Positions 34,354-44,682 of a stretch of DNA of 64,000 nucleotides are shown here, piece by piece; the stretch's first letter is position 1; each line of letters begins with the position of its first letter. The translations under genes were made by a program, and so were the position numbers. Source of the stretch: Aquirhabdus sp. (GTDB lineage Bacteria > Pseudomonadota > Gammaproteobacteria > Pseudomonadales > Moraxellaceae). The stretch is from NCBI GenBank assembly GCA_030149815.1, contig JASLHI010000019.1, forward strand, positions 1 to 64,000. Direction: 5' to 3'. The notes below the pieces were generated by a model, which was given only the letters and a program-made list of their open reading frames with translations, did not search any database and was not told the origin of the DNA.

Positions 34354-35028
34354 ATGTTCGATGTTTTAGAAAACACTACAGCCTCACAATCTCAAACACA
34401 GACTGCACCGAGCCTGCCTCATACCAAACGTGGTACTGAACGGCGCGAGGCGTTACTAGCTGCGGCAGATGAATTGTTCTTACAACATGGTTTTGATGGT
34501 GTCAGTTTAGATAGCTTAGTCGCGCATGTTGGTGGTTCAAAAGCGTCAATTTATCAATATTTTGGATGTAAAAAAGGGCTTCTCGTTGCTTTAGTGCAGC
34601 GTCGTCATGAATATTTCTTTAATGAAAGTGCATTACCAACCGAATTGGGCACAAAAACGCTGAGAGAAGTATTATTAGACAATGCACAGAAACTGTTCAA
34701 AGCTTTCTCTCAACCCGACAAAATCGCATTTATGCGTCTCATTGTTCGTGAGTCTCAACGTGATCCAGAAATTGCACGAATTGCTTATGATTTAGGACCT
34801 GCTCGCGGTCAAGCAACTATGGCAAAAATTCTGAGTGAAGCAGCATCACGTGGTGAGATTTCATGCCCATACCCTCATGAATCAGCAATTATTTATGGCG
34901 GCTTCCTACAGCATATTAAATGGCGGTTATTGATTGGTCTTACACCCGTTGAAGAACATGTCGATATCAATCATTTCTTTGAATACTCAGTCGATTCATT
35001 TCTGGCGGGTCATCGCTACACTCGTTAA
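34354..35028 (+). CDS. TetR family transcriptional regulator
   Basis: A 224-residue repressor. The helix-turn-helix is at about residues 30-75 (ERREALLAAADELFLQHGFDGVS then GGSKASIYQYFGCKKGLL). The C-terminal ligand domain resembles AefR-like TetR proteins (EIARIAYDLGPARGQ). ATG 34354 is chosen with GGA about 9 bases upstream. It is divergent from the AlkB-like genes and points towards argF, so it could control either side; no operator supports a choice. Confidence 0.85.
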   Translation: MFDVLENTTASQSQTQTAPSLPHTKRGTERREALLAAADELFLQHGFDGVSLDSLVAHVGGSKASIYQYFGCKKGLLVALVQRRHEYFFNESALPTELGTKTLREVLLDNAQKLFKAFSQPDKIAFMRLIVRESQRDPEIARIAYDLGPARGQATMAKILSEAASRGEISCPYPHESAIIYGGFLQHIKWRLLIGLTPVEEHVDINHFFEYSVDSFLAGHRYTR

Positions 35029-35224
35029 TACAAAGAACATAGAAGATGTAAGCCCTCAAAAGTATGTGTCAAATATCAACACAGCCTAACTAAATCAAGT
35101 ATAATCTCTGGTTTTTCTCGTCTTACATTTCTTCGCGCCGATATATCTAATTGATATCGAGTGCAAAAATCACCAGACAATGGATTTGCAAGACAATATT
35201 TTTGCGATAATTCGCGGAGTGAGC

Positions 35225-36154
35225 ATGTTGCGGTCAGTTGGTCAGCCTCCACGGCATTTTTTAAGTCTCCTTGATACTACGCCTGATGAACTACGTAGTA
35301 TTCTTCATCGTGCCATCGAACTTAAAGCAATGCACCACGAAGGAAAGCTCTATCAGCCCTTCCAAGGTAAAGTCCTCGGCATGATCTTTGAGAAATCAAG
35401 CACACGAACACGGATTTCATTTGAAGCAGGAATGAGTCAATTTGGCGGTAGTGCGATTTTTCTTTCGCCACGCGATACTCAGCTAGGTCGTGGTGAACCA
35501 ATTGAAGATTCTGCACGTGTCATTTCGCGCATGGTCGACTTAGTGATGATTCGTACTTTTGCTCACGAAACTGTTGAACGCTTTGCACAGTATTCGCAAG
35601 TTCCAGTGATTAATGGTTTGACAGATGATCATCATCCTTGCCAACTCCTTGCAGACCTACAGACCTTTATAGAAATGCGTGGTGATGTCGCTGGAAAGAC
35701 CTTTGCTTGGATTGGTGATGGCAACAATATGTGTAACTCATATATTCATGCTGCACATCAACTCGGTTTCCAGTTAAAAATTGCATCCCCTTATGGTTTT
35801 GAACCAGATCCAGCTTTATTGCATGATTTTTCTCATTGTGTACAACTTGTCTCAAGCAGCGAGGAAGCAGCTGAAGGTGCGCATTTAGTGTCGACTGATG
35901 TGTGGACAAGCATGGGACAAGAAGCTGAACAAAACATCCGTAAACGTCGCTTTGCAACCTACCAAATTACCCCAAGATTGCTTGATCTAGCGGATGATGG
36001 TGTATTGTTTATGCACTGTCTGCCTGCACACCGTGGAGAAGAGATTTCTGAAGATTTACTGGATGATCCTCGTGCGGTCGTTTGGGATGAAGCTGAAAAT
36101 CGTTTACATGCACAAAAAGCTTTGATGGAGTTTTTATTAAAGCCTCAAGCATAA
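35225..36154 (+). CDS. argF: ornithine carbamoyltransferase, anabolic
   Basis: A 309-residue enzyme joining carbamoyl phosphate to ornithine to make citrulline in arginine synthesis. Carbamoyl-phosphate motif SSTRTRISFE (about 51-60), DDHHPCQLLAD, the WIGDGNNM loop and the ornithine-binding HCLPAHRGEE are all intact. The ATG at 35225 (MLRSVGQ) with GGAG 6 bases upstream is preferred over the ATG at 35180. A promoter-like TATAAT lies at 35100-35105 and an intrinsic terminator follows the gene, so it is probably transcribed alone. Confidence 0.95.
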   Translation: MLRSVGQPPRHFLSLLDTTPDELRSILHRAIELKAMHHEGKLYQPFQGKVLGMIFEKSSTRTRISFEAGMSQFGGSAIFLSPRDTQLGRGEPIEDSARVISRMVDLVMIRTFAHETVERFAQYSQVPVINGLTDDHHPCQLLADLQTFIEMRGDVAGKTFAWIGDGNNMCNSYIHAAHQLGFQLKIASPYGFEPDPALLHDFSHCVQLVSSSEEAAEGAHLVSTDVWTSMGQEAEQNIRKRRFATYQITPRLLDLADDGVLFMHCLPAHRGEEISEDLLDDPRAVVWDEAENRLHAQKALMEFLLKPQA

Positions 36155-36164
36155 GATTTAATTT

Positions 36165-36193
36165 AAAAAAGGCATCGAATTGATGCCTTTTTT
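36165..36193 (+). terminator. terminator of argF
   Basis: AAAAAAGGCATC (36165-36176), loop GAATT, GATGCCTTTTTT. The stem is perfect and ends in a T-run on the plus strand. It starts 11 bases after argF. Confidence 0.88.
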
Positions 36194-36242
36194 AATGCTT
36201 ATATGTTAATACCAAGATGAGTCGTATCAGTACAAAACCATC

Positions 36243-36263
36243 CTTCGATAAACTCAGTGATCT
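36243..36263. repeat. degenerate half copy of the REP-like element
   Basis: CTTCGATAAACTCAGTGATCT matches 19 of 21 bases of the inverse of the left arm at 23031-23051 (CTTCGACAAGCTCAGTGATCT). No second arm is present. Confidence 0.45.
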
Positions 36264-36281
36264 TTGTGGATCTTTAAACGA

Positions 36282-39200
36282 TTAATACCGCCAGCTATAA
36301 AAGAAGTCGATTGCACGCTCTATCGAGGAACTCGCTTCCATATAGAATCGCTGCGACATTTGATAGCGCAAAGTCAATTTATTCACAGGCGTGAATACAC
36401 CAACACCATAGCGTACATAAAGATTAGGTGATAAATAACCTGTTACATTGACCTTAGTATCGCCATCGGAACCATCAGCACCGAAAGTCAAATTGCTCAA
36501 GCCAATCACATTCCCGATTTGATTGGTAAAATTACGCGAACCACTCAACCCCGCACTAATTCCTGCAGCTGCTAGCGCATTATCCACATCAGCGTGGATC
36601 AGAGCTGTATTATTAATCGTCGACGAAGGTAAATTTGTCGTCGTGCTAATATAACCCGACAATATCGCACTATAGGTTTCTTGATCGGTTAAACCAGCAT
36701 TATTCCATGTCGTGATTTTTGGATTGCTTGCAGCACCTTGAATGATTAAACCCACAGTTCGATTATCAATCACTTTATCCGCTTGAATATCTAATTTTGG
36801 CTCAAGTAAAGGACCCTTAAAGTTAATATTACTCTTAGTAAGTACTAACTCTTGTCCATACGCATCAACTTTGGTATTTGGCTCTAGCGAGATCTGACCG
36901 TTTGCCATGAGACTACCAGTACCGCGCTGAGTGATCTGTAAACCACCATTAATACGAGCATTAGCACCAAAACCTCTAAAGCGCAGATCATTACCAATTA
37001 AGACATTAACATCCATGTTAATCATCCAAGCTTTCACATTTTGTAGCACAGCAGCTGTCGTTGATTGGTCTAGATGAACAATCCGTACATCAGATGATTT
37101 TGCAATTGCTTTGCTACTATTAGCTCCAGGTGAAACAACACCATGTGGCACATCAACCCGACCACTAATAGACACTTGTTTATCAATTGGTAAAATCTGA
37201 ATATCAAGAGCAGGACTAACAGCCGCTGTGACCATTGGCGGCTGGCGAATCAGCAGCTCATTTCCAGTGAGTTTAAGATTTACAACAGGCTGATCAGCCC
37301 AACTTGCAAGACCCGTCAAAGTTCCTGTGCCGTCGCCACTCATGAATTGACCATTCATCGTGGCCTGTGACCCACGAATCTCTGAAGTTAGATTAATATC
37401 ATGTAAATTTAATGGGATGCTGGTCGCAATAACTTTGCCATTACTCAGCTTAAAATTTCCATAAAAAGTAGGCGCTATCAGAGGTCCACTCATCCCGCCC
37501 GCAAGTGATGCCACACCAGACAACTCACGAATACCAGGGAAGAATGGTTTAAACACTTGTAGCTGAACATTATCCAGCACCAACGCGCCATTGATCGTTT
37601 TGCCTTCTGCTTTCGGATCAATCAACGCGTCAATATAACCCGTTCCGATATTCGGTGTTTTTGCATCAAATCGAAGCTTAATTCCATTTTCTTCCGTCGA
37701 AATCAATAAACTTAATCGCTGATAAGGCAATGTACTCGGCGGATCTTGTGGATCATCAGCATCTAATCCAATAAATCCATTGTCAGTAGAAATTTCAGCA
37801 TTCAGTTGTATATGAGAATTGGCTTGCCAACTCGCAGCGGCTTTACCCTGTAGTTTTCCTGACCAGATCATGCCATTGGGCATCATGTCATGAAAACCGC
37901 TTAAATCCAGCGCATCTAAAGTTAATGCCACATGACCTGTCGCGTGACTCGCAATCACTGGATCTACAAAACAAAATCGACCTGCACCAGACCAACAATG
38001 CGCTGCAATAGAAACCGCATTTGCTTCACTCTGATACTGCAGCGCAGCTGGTTTTTCTTGTCGCAGTGTCATCTTGCGACCCACTAAAAGACCTTGGCGA
38101 ATTTCTCCATTCCAATTTCTTTTGGCATCTAAACCACCAGCAAGCTGGATACCAAATTGTGTTTTTGGTGTTTTGGCAGAAAAATCTGCAACATGCGACT
38201 GCTGTGTTCCTGTAATTTTTGCATTGATATTATTAATAAACTGTTGATCACGCCTAAAATCATTCACAGTCAATACTAATTGGCTCGGCTGTAATCCAAG
38301 CTGCGGAATCCGCCCAACGAGACTCGCACTCTTGATCGCAAGCGTCGAATATTTAAAGTTTTCTACATTAAGATTCACTTGGGTATCAGGTGCTTGGGCT
38401 TTGCCTGATAAATCAACGACTCCAAAGATTCGACCGCTCATATCAGGATGAATTTGCCCCAGATTTTTGGCATCGATTTGAATATTAAAACTACCAATCG
38501 GAGCACCTTGCGCATTAGTCGAAGTCCCACCATTTGCAGTCAGACGATTACCGGCCCATTCCAACAAAAAGTTAGTCGCGGTTAATTTGTCTGGTAATGG
38601 AGAAATACTCTTTGGATTAAAGACCGCATCGAGTGTTCCTTTAGCCAATAAAGGCTGTTTTTTCAATAACCCAGACAAATCTAACTGAGCCACTTGGATA
38701 TGGCGCGTTGTCGGACTCCATTGACCATTCGTATTAAATGCCCCTGTCAGTGAACTTTGATATGACGGTAAGAAAATACCGAGATTAAAATGATTTAGTT
38801 TTCCTGTTGCAGACCATTGCACACCATTCTTGGTCATCACCTGTCCTGTTGCACTAATCTGACCCGCTGCGCCATTATGCTCAAAACGTTCAATCTTCGT
38901 CAGATCTGGTGTACCTGAAACTAGAATATTCAACTTCCCCGATGGAGCTTCGCTACTTTTTAAATCACCATCAAATCTTGCAGAGTACGCTTTGAGTCCA
39001 TGCGTGTTTTTTGCTGTATTTTTCGTTAAAACAACCTGCCCACGCCCGGTCAGTTGAATATTTTTTGCAGCGACAGATGCATTAGGCTGTGTTAAATCTG
39101 GTTGTAACACACCCATCAAAGCAGGCTGGACAATGATCGAGTCTTGAGCCGCCGTGCTGGTTCCTGTCGCATGAATCGAACCTTGTAGCTGCCGAATAGG

Positions 39201-40910
39201 TGACCCCTGACTAATACCTAAACCCTTTGATGCAATATCTGCAGTCCATATCATCGGTTTTTCAGGTTTCTTATTTTGCGCTGGCACTGCAAAAATCACG
39301 TTCGCTGACGCATCAACAGCTCCAGCATCCCCTCTAAAAGTCAATGAAGGAACTTTCAATCCAGTTTGTTCAGTTAACAAATTTGCCGCATAATGCCCAG
39401 CAGGTAAATACTGACTAGCCAGCATATCCAGATTAGCATCAACTGAAACTTGCGCTTTATTCAAGCTCACCATTGCTTCGCCGCGTTGGGTGTTGATTTG
39501 ACCCACACCAGCCAACATCCGACTCATATTTTCCCATCGGATATCGACAGCAAGTGGTAAAGCGTTATTGGCGAGACTCCCTAAACGAGCGATTCCAACA
39601 AGCCAGCGCTCCCCTGTTGCACCCGTTAGACTTACGCCTATTTGTGATTTTTTATGACTAATCAAGGCAGTATGTCGAAATGGTCCCGTTAATACTGTCG
39701 GCAAATAGGGCGCATAAGGTAAGACAGTTGTTGGTAGTAAATTGACAACCTGCACACCTGAAAACTGCCCTTCCACAAACCACTCAACGTCTTTTTGCCA
39801 ATCAACTCGACCATAACCTGTCACAGTACCTTTTGCTGCTTTTGCATGAATCGATTGAATCTGAAGATCTTTATAATCCGTAAATAATTTAACGGCATAT
39901 TGTCCAGAGGGGACATACTCACCCACTAAATCCGTATTGACGTCAATACCTAGTCCATGTGGTGTGGTTTGAATCGCTGCGGAACCAGTTTTTGAATACA
40001 AATTTTGTTCTTGAATAATTGGCCAATGTAAATCGCTCCAATCCACTTGCCCTTTCATTGCAAAGATGTGATCCATCGGACGAATATCAACAGCTCCTTT
40101 AAGAACGCCTTTTGATTGCTTTTGTGATGGTATCGCACTCACGACACCATGAATTTGCTCAAGATCACCTGTTGCGTCGACTTGAAAATAAGGTGCACCA
40201 ATGTGATCAAGTAATGGAAGAGATGCCCTCGCCTTTGCACGAATCGGATAGTGTGCGTTAAATTGCATCGTTCCAGTGAGATGATCCGCAGCAAAGCCAC
40301 TGTCGTTAATACTTGAGTTGGTAATCGTCAACAAATCGCCTTTCCAACTGGCTTTTTTTAACTTGATTTGACTAAAAATCACATCAACGCGATCCACAAG
40401 TTTATGTGTCAGTGGATCATGTACGATCTGTTTAATAGTTAATTTATTGACAATACTATTGTTTACGCGAAGAACAACGGGCATGTGAATCGCTGGATAA
40501 TGGAACGGCTTACCCGTCGGTAAAGTCTTAATATCAACGACTAAATCATCGATTGTGGTATGAATAAGATGTACCTGACCTTGTAAAATAGATCGCCAGC
40601 CGATTCTAACGTTCACTCGTTTCGCAGTAATATCCGTTGATTCCAAACCAACTTTGACATGATCCAAGATCACACCATTTTGGAAGTTTCCTTTGACATA
40701 GTGATAAGTCACGAGATGCTGAGATGCTGCGACCTTTTTTAAGACCCACGCAGTTCCTGAATCTGATCCAATTAATGCTAAGACGCTAATAAAACCTAAA
40801 GCAAACAACCCGACGATAATCGAAAGCAAGTTTACCCAAAATCGTTTTTTCTTTTTGGGCAGTTGGCTATCACTGGGTGTTGGCTCTAGATTTTGAATAT
40901 CGTCAGTCAT
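36282..40910 (-). CDS. tamB: translocation and assembly module subunit TamB
   Basis: A 1542-residue inner-membrane anchored AsmA-like protein spanning the periplasm. The cytoplasmic tail (PKKKKRFWVN) is followed by one membrane helix, about residues 27-48. A very long beta-strand groove occupies the middle. The C-terminal DUF490 domain, ending in NVTGYLSPNLYVRYGVG and FFYSWRY, contacts TamA. Known roles are outer-membrane protein assembly and, with YhdP and YdbH, phospholipid transport to the outer membrane. Longer than E. coli TamB (1259 residues). It directly abuts the tamA stop, with no base between. Confidence 0.95.
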   Translation of the reverse strand: MTDDIQNLEPTPSDSQLPKKKKRFWVNLLSIIVGLFALGFISVLALIGSDSGTAWVLKKVAASQHLVTYHYVKGNFQNGVILDHVKVGLESTDITAKRVNVRIGWRSILQGQVHLIHTTIDDLVVDIKTLPTGKPFHYPAIHMPVVLRVNNSIVNKLTIKQIVHDPLTHKLVDRVDVIFSQIKLKKASWKGDLLTITNSSINDSGFAADHLTGTMQFNAHYPIRAKARASLPLLDHIGAPYFQVDATGDLEQIHGVVSAIPSQKQSKGVLKGAVDIRPMDHIFAMKGQVDWSDLHWPIIQEQNLYSKTGSAAIQTTPHGLGIDVNTDLVGEYVPSGQYAVKLFTDYKDLQIQSIHAKAAKGTVTGYGRVDWQKDVEWFVEGQFSGVQVVNLLPTTVLPYAPYLPTVLTGPFRHTALISHKKSQIGVSLTGATGERWLVGIARLGSLANNALPLAVDIRWENMSRMLAGVGQINTQRGEAMVSLNKAQVSVDANLDMLASQYLPAGHYAANLLTEQTGLKVPSLTFRGDAGAVDASANVIFAVPAQNKKPEKPMIWTADIASKGLGISQGSPIRQLQGSIHATGTSTAAQDSIIVQPALMGVLQPDLTQPNASVAAKNIQLTGRGQVVLTKNTAKNTHGLKAYSARFDGDLKSSEAPSGKLNILVSGTPDLTKIERFEHNGAAGQISATGQVMTKNGVQWSATGKLNHFNLGIFLPSYQSSLTGAFNTNGQWSPTTRHIQVAQLDLSGLLKKQPLLAKGTLDAVFNPKSISPLPDKLTATNFLLEWAGNRLTANGGTSTNAQGAPIGSFNIQIDAKNLGQIHPDMSGRIFGVVDLSGKAQAPDTQVNLNVENFKYSTLAIKSASLVGRIPQLGLQPSQLVLTVNDFRRDQQFINNINAKITGTQQSHVADFSAKTPKTQFGIQLAGGLDAKRNWNGEIRQGLLVGRKMTLRQEKPAALQYQSEANAVSIAAHCWSGAGRFCFVDPVIASHATGHVALTLDALDLSGFHDMMPNGMIWSGKLQGKAAASWQANSHIQLNAEISTDNGFIGLDADDPQDPPSTLPYQRLSLLISTEENGIKLRFDAKTPNIGTGYIDALIDPKAEGKTINGALVLDNVQLQVFKPFFPGIRELSGVASLAGGMSGPLIAPTFYGNFKLSNGKVIATSIPLNLHDINLTSEIRGSQATMNGQFMSGDGTGTLTGLASWADQPVVNLKLTGNELLIRQPPMVTAAVSPALDIQILPIDKQVSISGRVDVPHGVVSPGANSSKAIAKSSDVRIVHLDQSTTAAVLQNVKAWMINMDVNVLIGNDLRFRGFGANARINGGLQITQRGTGSLMANGQISLEPNTKVDAYGQELVLTKSNINFKGPLLEPKLDIQADKVIDNRTVGLIIQGAASNPKITTWNNAGLTDQETYSAILSGYISTTTNLPSSTINNTALIHADVDNALAAAGISAGLSGSRNFTNQIGNVIGLSNLTFGADGSDGDTKVNVTGYLSPNLYVRYGVGVFTPVNKLTLRYQMSQRFYMEASSSIERAIDFFYSWRY

Positions 40911-43199
40911 CTATAAAGGCGCTCCAATATAGAATACGAGACGAATTGGAGGACTGCTCTCTGACACGCCAGCAGCTAAATCAATACGTATAGGCCCAAT
41001 AGGCGACGCATAGCGCACTCCAAAGCCTGCACCGATCTTAGTTGCTGTCTTAAATTGGTTATCGTAGGCATTCCCTGCATCCACAAACACGGCTCCACGC
41101 AATTTTGGCTCGAACAAATAATTATACTCGAGTGACCCAACAATTAAATTTTGTCCACCCACCTCATAGCCATTCACCAAAGGTGATAAACTTTTATAGT
41201 CATAACCTCGAATACTTTGATCACCACCCGCAAAAAAACGTAAGTTATACGGGACTTGATTAAAGTTTGACGTCAATATTTTACCAACATCCGTACTAAT
41301 CACGATTTGATGGTTATCTGCAAAAGTCTGTAAGGCTCGAAGCCCTGCCCTTAAAATAATCATATTGGCATCAGAATATGCAGATCGACTGCCTACATCG
41401 ATTTGATAATACTGCCGATAACCGGAAGTTGGGTTGACGCCACCTTTTGTGATCACCTGATTTAATCCAAAACCTGCAAGTAACGCTTGCTGATGCGAGC
41501 TAGCCCCTTGAATATTAAATGGTGCTGGCAATAAAGACGGGTCAACATTGATCGCATTATTAGCAAGTTCATCATTGCGATAGCGTAATGAATAAGTGCG
41601 TTGCCACTCACCTACAGGATTAATCGTGCGCTGAACACCAAGCGTTGTTGTTTTTGTATCTACCTGAAGCCCGTTCGTTTCATTTAGATTTTGCTCAGCA
41701 TACCCTCCAAACACGCTCACCACATCGCTGAGAGGGTTACTCATCGGAATGTTATAGCGTAAGTCTAAAGAATTAACATTCTGAGACAACTCGGCGTTGG
41801 CATCAAAACTATCGCCAGAATCATTCACCAGTGCACGTCTATACTGCGCCCGGATTCGAGGGCCAGTGTCTGTACCATATCCCACACCGGCTTCAACATT
41901 ATTTGGATGGTCTGCATTCAGCGTAACAACAACAGGAATACTCGGTTTAACTGCAAGACTTGGCTGAGTATGATCATCCATCGACTTGGCTGGAGAAGCA
42001 GCCGCTGTGACTGGCAATTTAGATTGAGAATCCATATCCGTCTTTTGAGACGATTCTGGTGCGGGTGATATCGTGCTAGGCGTAGAACTTGACTCTTTTG
42101 ATCCTGCCTCTTGTGATGGAGTTGCTGAATCAGATGAATCTAATGGCTTAGTCGCATCAGGTACAACATCAGGAGTCGGAGCATCGACTTGAACGTTATT
42201 GAAGAATCTCGTATCTTGTAAGTTCCGTGATAACTTTGCCAGACTTGCCGCATCATAAGGCTCACCAGACTTAAAAGGCTGAAGTGCAGCCAAAACACTG
42301 GGTTTTAAAGGCAGTTTTTTTGTTTGATTACTATTTTTATAAGTCACATCACCGAATTCATAACGCACGCCCGTATCATAGGACAATGTGATATCTGCGG
42401 TCTTCGGCGGCAAAGTCACCTGAACATCGTGTACAAGATAATGTCCCTGAAAATAACCATGATCAGTTGCGATATTTAAAATTCTAGCCTTCGTTTTCTC
42501 GTATTCACTATGATTCAGCGTGTCACCGACTCTCAGATCAGGCTTTTTCTGCAATTGAATATATGCTTTATCACTTTCGCCTTCGCCTGTAATCGTAATT
42601 TTTTGGCTGGATACTGTCACAGGCGTGTCTGGTACAACATCGATGAGCAAATGATCTCGAGATGTTTTACTGAAGTGAAAGGTCGCAGTGTAATAACCAA
42701 CTGCTTGTGCCGCATCAACAGCAAGACCTCTTAATCGCGGTAAATCACTCTGAAAATCTTCAAACTCATCAACGGTAATCTGATTCAAAGTTTCTTTTAA
42801 ATTGGTTTCTAAAGCCTCTGGTGCACCATTCACTGTCACACTAATAGTTGGCTCTGCAACAACGCTATATTTGCTTTTAGGTTTACGCCAAAAAAATATG
42901 TGATTTCCAATTCGAGTCAATAAACTCGGTTTAGCATCGACAGGCGGTAAAGAAATCGGAGGAGGAGGAGGATTATGAGCATCCTCTATCGCTGCGTTTG
43001 AGGCAGCTTTCGTTGCACTTTTTTTGGCAACAGGGTTCACAACAGATGATAAAGGAGTGCTATCTTCCTGAGCTATCTCTGCGGATACTGATGCAGAGTT
43101 CGTCGCACTTGCATCGCTTGTTTCGGCCAGAGTGCATGGCGCGGTCAGACTAGCACCGAGCAATACACACATAGACGTGCTAAAACGCGAATTAAGCAT
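40911..43199 (-). CDS. tamA: translocation and assembly module subunit TamA (Omp85 family)
   Basis: A 762-residue outer-membrane protein with a signal peptide (cleavage near CTLA, residue 25). An Ala/Ser/Pro-rich linker (with PPPPPISLPP at about 77-86) precedes three POTRA domains (about 120-345). The barrel starts at about residue 430 with AGVGYGTDTGP and contains the family motif GGDQSIRGYDYKS. Between POTRA3 and the barrel is an 80-residue insertion rich in Ser, Pro, Thr, Lys and Asp (about 345-425), not usual for TamA. The ATG at 43199 and TamB at the stop show a single operon with tamB second. The divergent MFS gene starts 139 bases upstream. Confidence 0.92.
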   Translation of the reverse strand: MLNSRFSTSMCVLLGASLTAPCTLAETSDASATNSASVSAEIAQEDSTPLSSVVNPVAKKSATKAASNAAIEDAHNPPPPPISLPPVDAKPSLLTRIGNHIFFWRKPKSKYSVVAEPTISVTVNGAPEALETNLKETLNQITVDEFEDFQSDLPRLRGLAVDAAQAVGYYTATFHFSKTSRDHLLIDVVPDTPVTVSSQKITITGEGESDKAYIQLQKKPDLRVGDTLNHSEYEKTKARILNIATDHGYFQGHYLVHDVQVTLPPKTADITLSYDTGVRYEFGDVTYKNSNQTKKLPLKPSVLAALQPFKSGEPYDAASLAKLSRNLQDTRFFNNVQVDAPTPDVVPDATKPLDSSDSATPSQEAGSKESSSTPSTISPAPESSQKTDMDSQSKLPVTAAASPAKSMDDHTQPSLAVKPSIPVVVTLNADHPNNVEAGVGYGTDTGPRIRAQYRRALVNDSGDSFDANAELSQNVNSLDLRYNIPMSNPLSDVVSVFGGYAEQNLNETNGLQVDTKTTTLGVQRTINPVGEWQRTYSLRYRNDELANNAINVDPSLLPAPFNIQGASSHQQALLAGFGLNQVITKGGVNPTSGYRQYYQIDVGSRSAYSDANMIILRAGLRALQTFADNHQIVISTDVGKILTSNFNQVPYNLRFFAGGDQSIRGYDYKSLSPLVNGYEVGGQNLIVGSLEYNYLFEPKLRGAVFVDAGNAYDNQFKTATKIGAGFGVRYASPIGPIRIDLAAGVSESSPPIRLVFYIGAPL

Positions 43200-43337
43200 A
43201 TGAAGAAAAACCTATTTTTTTAACCGCTCAACCGTATGAGCAATGACCAGATGAATAATAACGTGTTGTCCTAGAGCTTGCTAGTAAACACATAGATCGT
43301 TATGGTAGTAGGTGCCTGTATTTAACCTGAGTGTTTC

Positions 43338-44633
43338 ATGTCCAACCAATTTTCACTACTAAAAACACGAAGATTTCTACCTATCTTTATTACCCAGTTT
43401 TTGGGCGCGCTCAACGATAATACGTTTAAGCAGGCACTGATCATCCTGTTTACATTTCATGCGGCATCCGTCATCAATGTCCAACCGACTATTCTAAATA
43501 ATCTTGCAGCAGGATTATTCATTCTGCCCTACTTTCTATTCTCATCAACAGCAGGTCAAATCGCCGACAAATACGAAAAATCTAAACTCACGCAATATAT
43601 CAAGATATTTGAAATTATTATCATGTCTTTGGTAACCATTGCTTTTTTTACCAATACTTTTTGGCTATTTATGGTGGCTTTATTTGGTATGGGAACGCAC
43701 GCCACTTTCTTTGGCCCCATTAAATATAGCATCTTGCCTCAATTACTCACTCGAGACGAAATCGTAGGCGGCAATGGGCTCTTTGAAACAGGAACATCTT
43801 TTGCCACACTTGCAGGCATGATCCTTGGTGGTACGATTATGACCCTCGCGGGCGAAAACTACTTTTGGATCAGTGGAACGTTATTAATCATTGCTGTTGT
43901 CGGTTACTTGTTCTCACACGAAATCCCCACTCGTGCCATCGGTCACGCAGACCTAAAAATTAACTGGAACGTCTTTGCGACAACAAGACAGACGCTTCAA
44001 TATGCCAGTAATCTCGGTGATGTTTCATATACGATCTTAGGAATCTCTTGGTTTTGGTATTACGGTGCAACTTTTCTAACACAAATCCCTGTATTTACCC
44101 GTGAAATACTGCATGGCTCAGAAAGCGTTGTAACGTTTTTACTCACCGTATTTTCAGTAGGCATCGCATTAGGCTCATTACTCTGTGAGCACTTTACAGG
44201 CAGACACTCTCAATTAAAATTAGTACCTTTCGGCGCTGTGGGACTCACCGCTTCAGCAATATTCTTATATCTTGCATCACGTGGCTTAGTGACCCACTCA
44301 GATCATCAAAACATGATTGACGTCATATCCCAGACTCAGTATTGGCCTGTATTTATTGCCTTTGCAGGCATCGGAATGTTTGGTGGATTTTATATCGTGC
44401 CACTCTATGCTCATCTACAATATGATTCGCCAGAGAGCTTCAGAGCACGCGTTATCGCTGCAAATAGCATCATGAACGCCCTATTTATGGTCGTATCTAG
44501 CGTTGTATCCGTCGCAGTGCTTTCATGGCTACACCGATCAATTCCTGAATTATTTTTACTCACAGCAATGATCAGCGCGGTTGTTTCTCTTATTGTGATT
44601 AAACATTTAAATACAGATAACACATCATCTTAA
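43338..44633 (+). CDS. MFS transporter, LplT-like (lysophospholipid transport)
   Basis: A 431-residue protein with about 12 membrane segments. The N-terminal FITQFLGALNDNTFKQAL is the signature of the LplT branch, which flips lysophospholipids inward. It lacks the acyltransferase (Aas/PlsC) domain that is fused to it in many gammaproteobacteria; here it is stand-alone. It is divergent from tamA-tamB, and TamB is implicated in lipid transport, so a common theme of phospholipid handling is possible. Confidence 0.82.
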   Translation: MSNQFSLLKTRRFLPIFITQFLGALNDNTFKQALIILFTFHAASVINVQPTILNNLAAGLFILPYFLFSSTAGQIADKYEKSKLTQYIKIFEIIIMSLVTIAFFTNTFWLFMVALFGMGTHATFFGPIKYSILPQLLTRDEIVGGNGLFETGTSFATLAGMILGGTIMTLAGENYFWISGTLLIIAVVGYLFSHEIPTRAIGHADLKINWNVFATTRQTLQYASNLGDVSYTILGISWFWYYGATFLTQIPVFTREILHGSESVVTFLLTVFSVGIALGSLLCEHFTGRHSQLKLVPFGAVGLTASAIFLYLASRGLVTHSDHQNMIDVISQTQYWPVFIAFAGIGMFGGFYIVPLYAHLQYDSPESFRARVIAANSIMNALFMVVSSVVSVAVLSWLHRSIPELFLLTAMISAVVSLIVIKHLNTDNTSS

Positions 44634-44682
44634 CCCAGAAAGCGTTATATTAATCAGACAATGATTTAATGGAGTGGTTACC

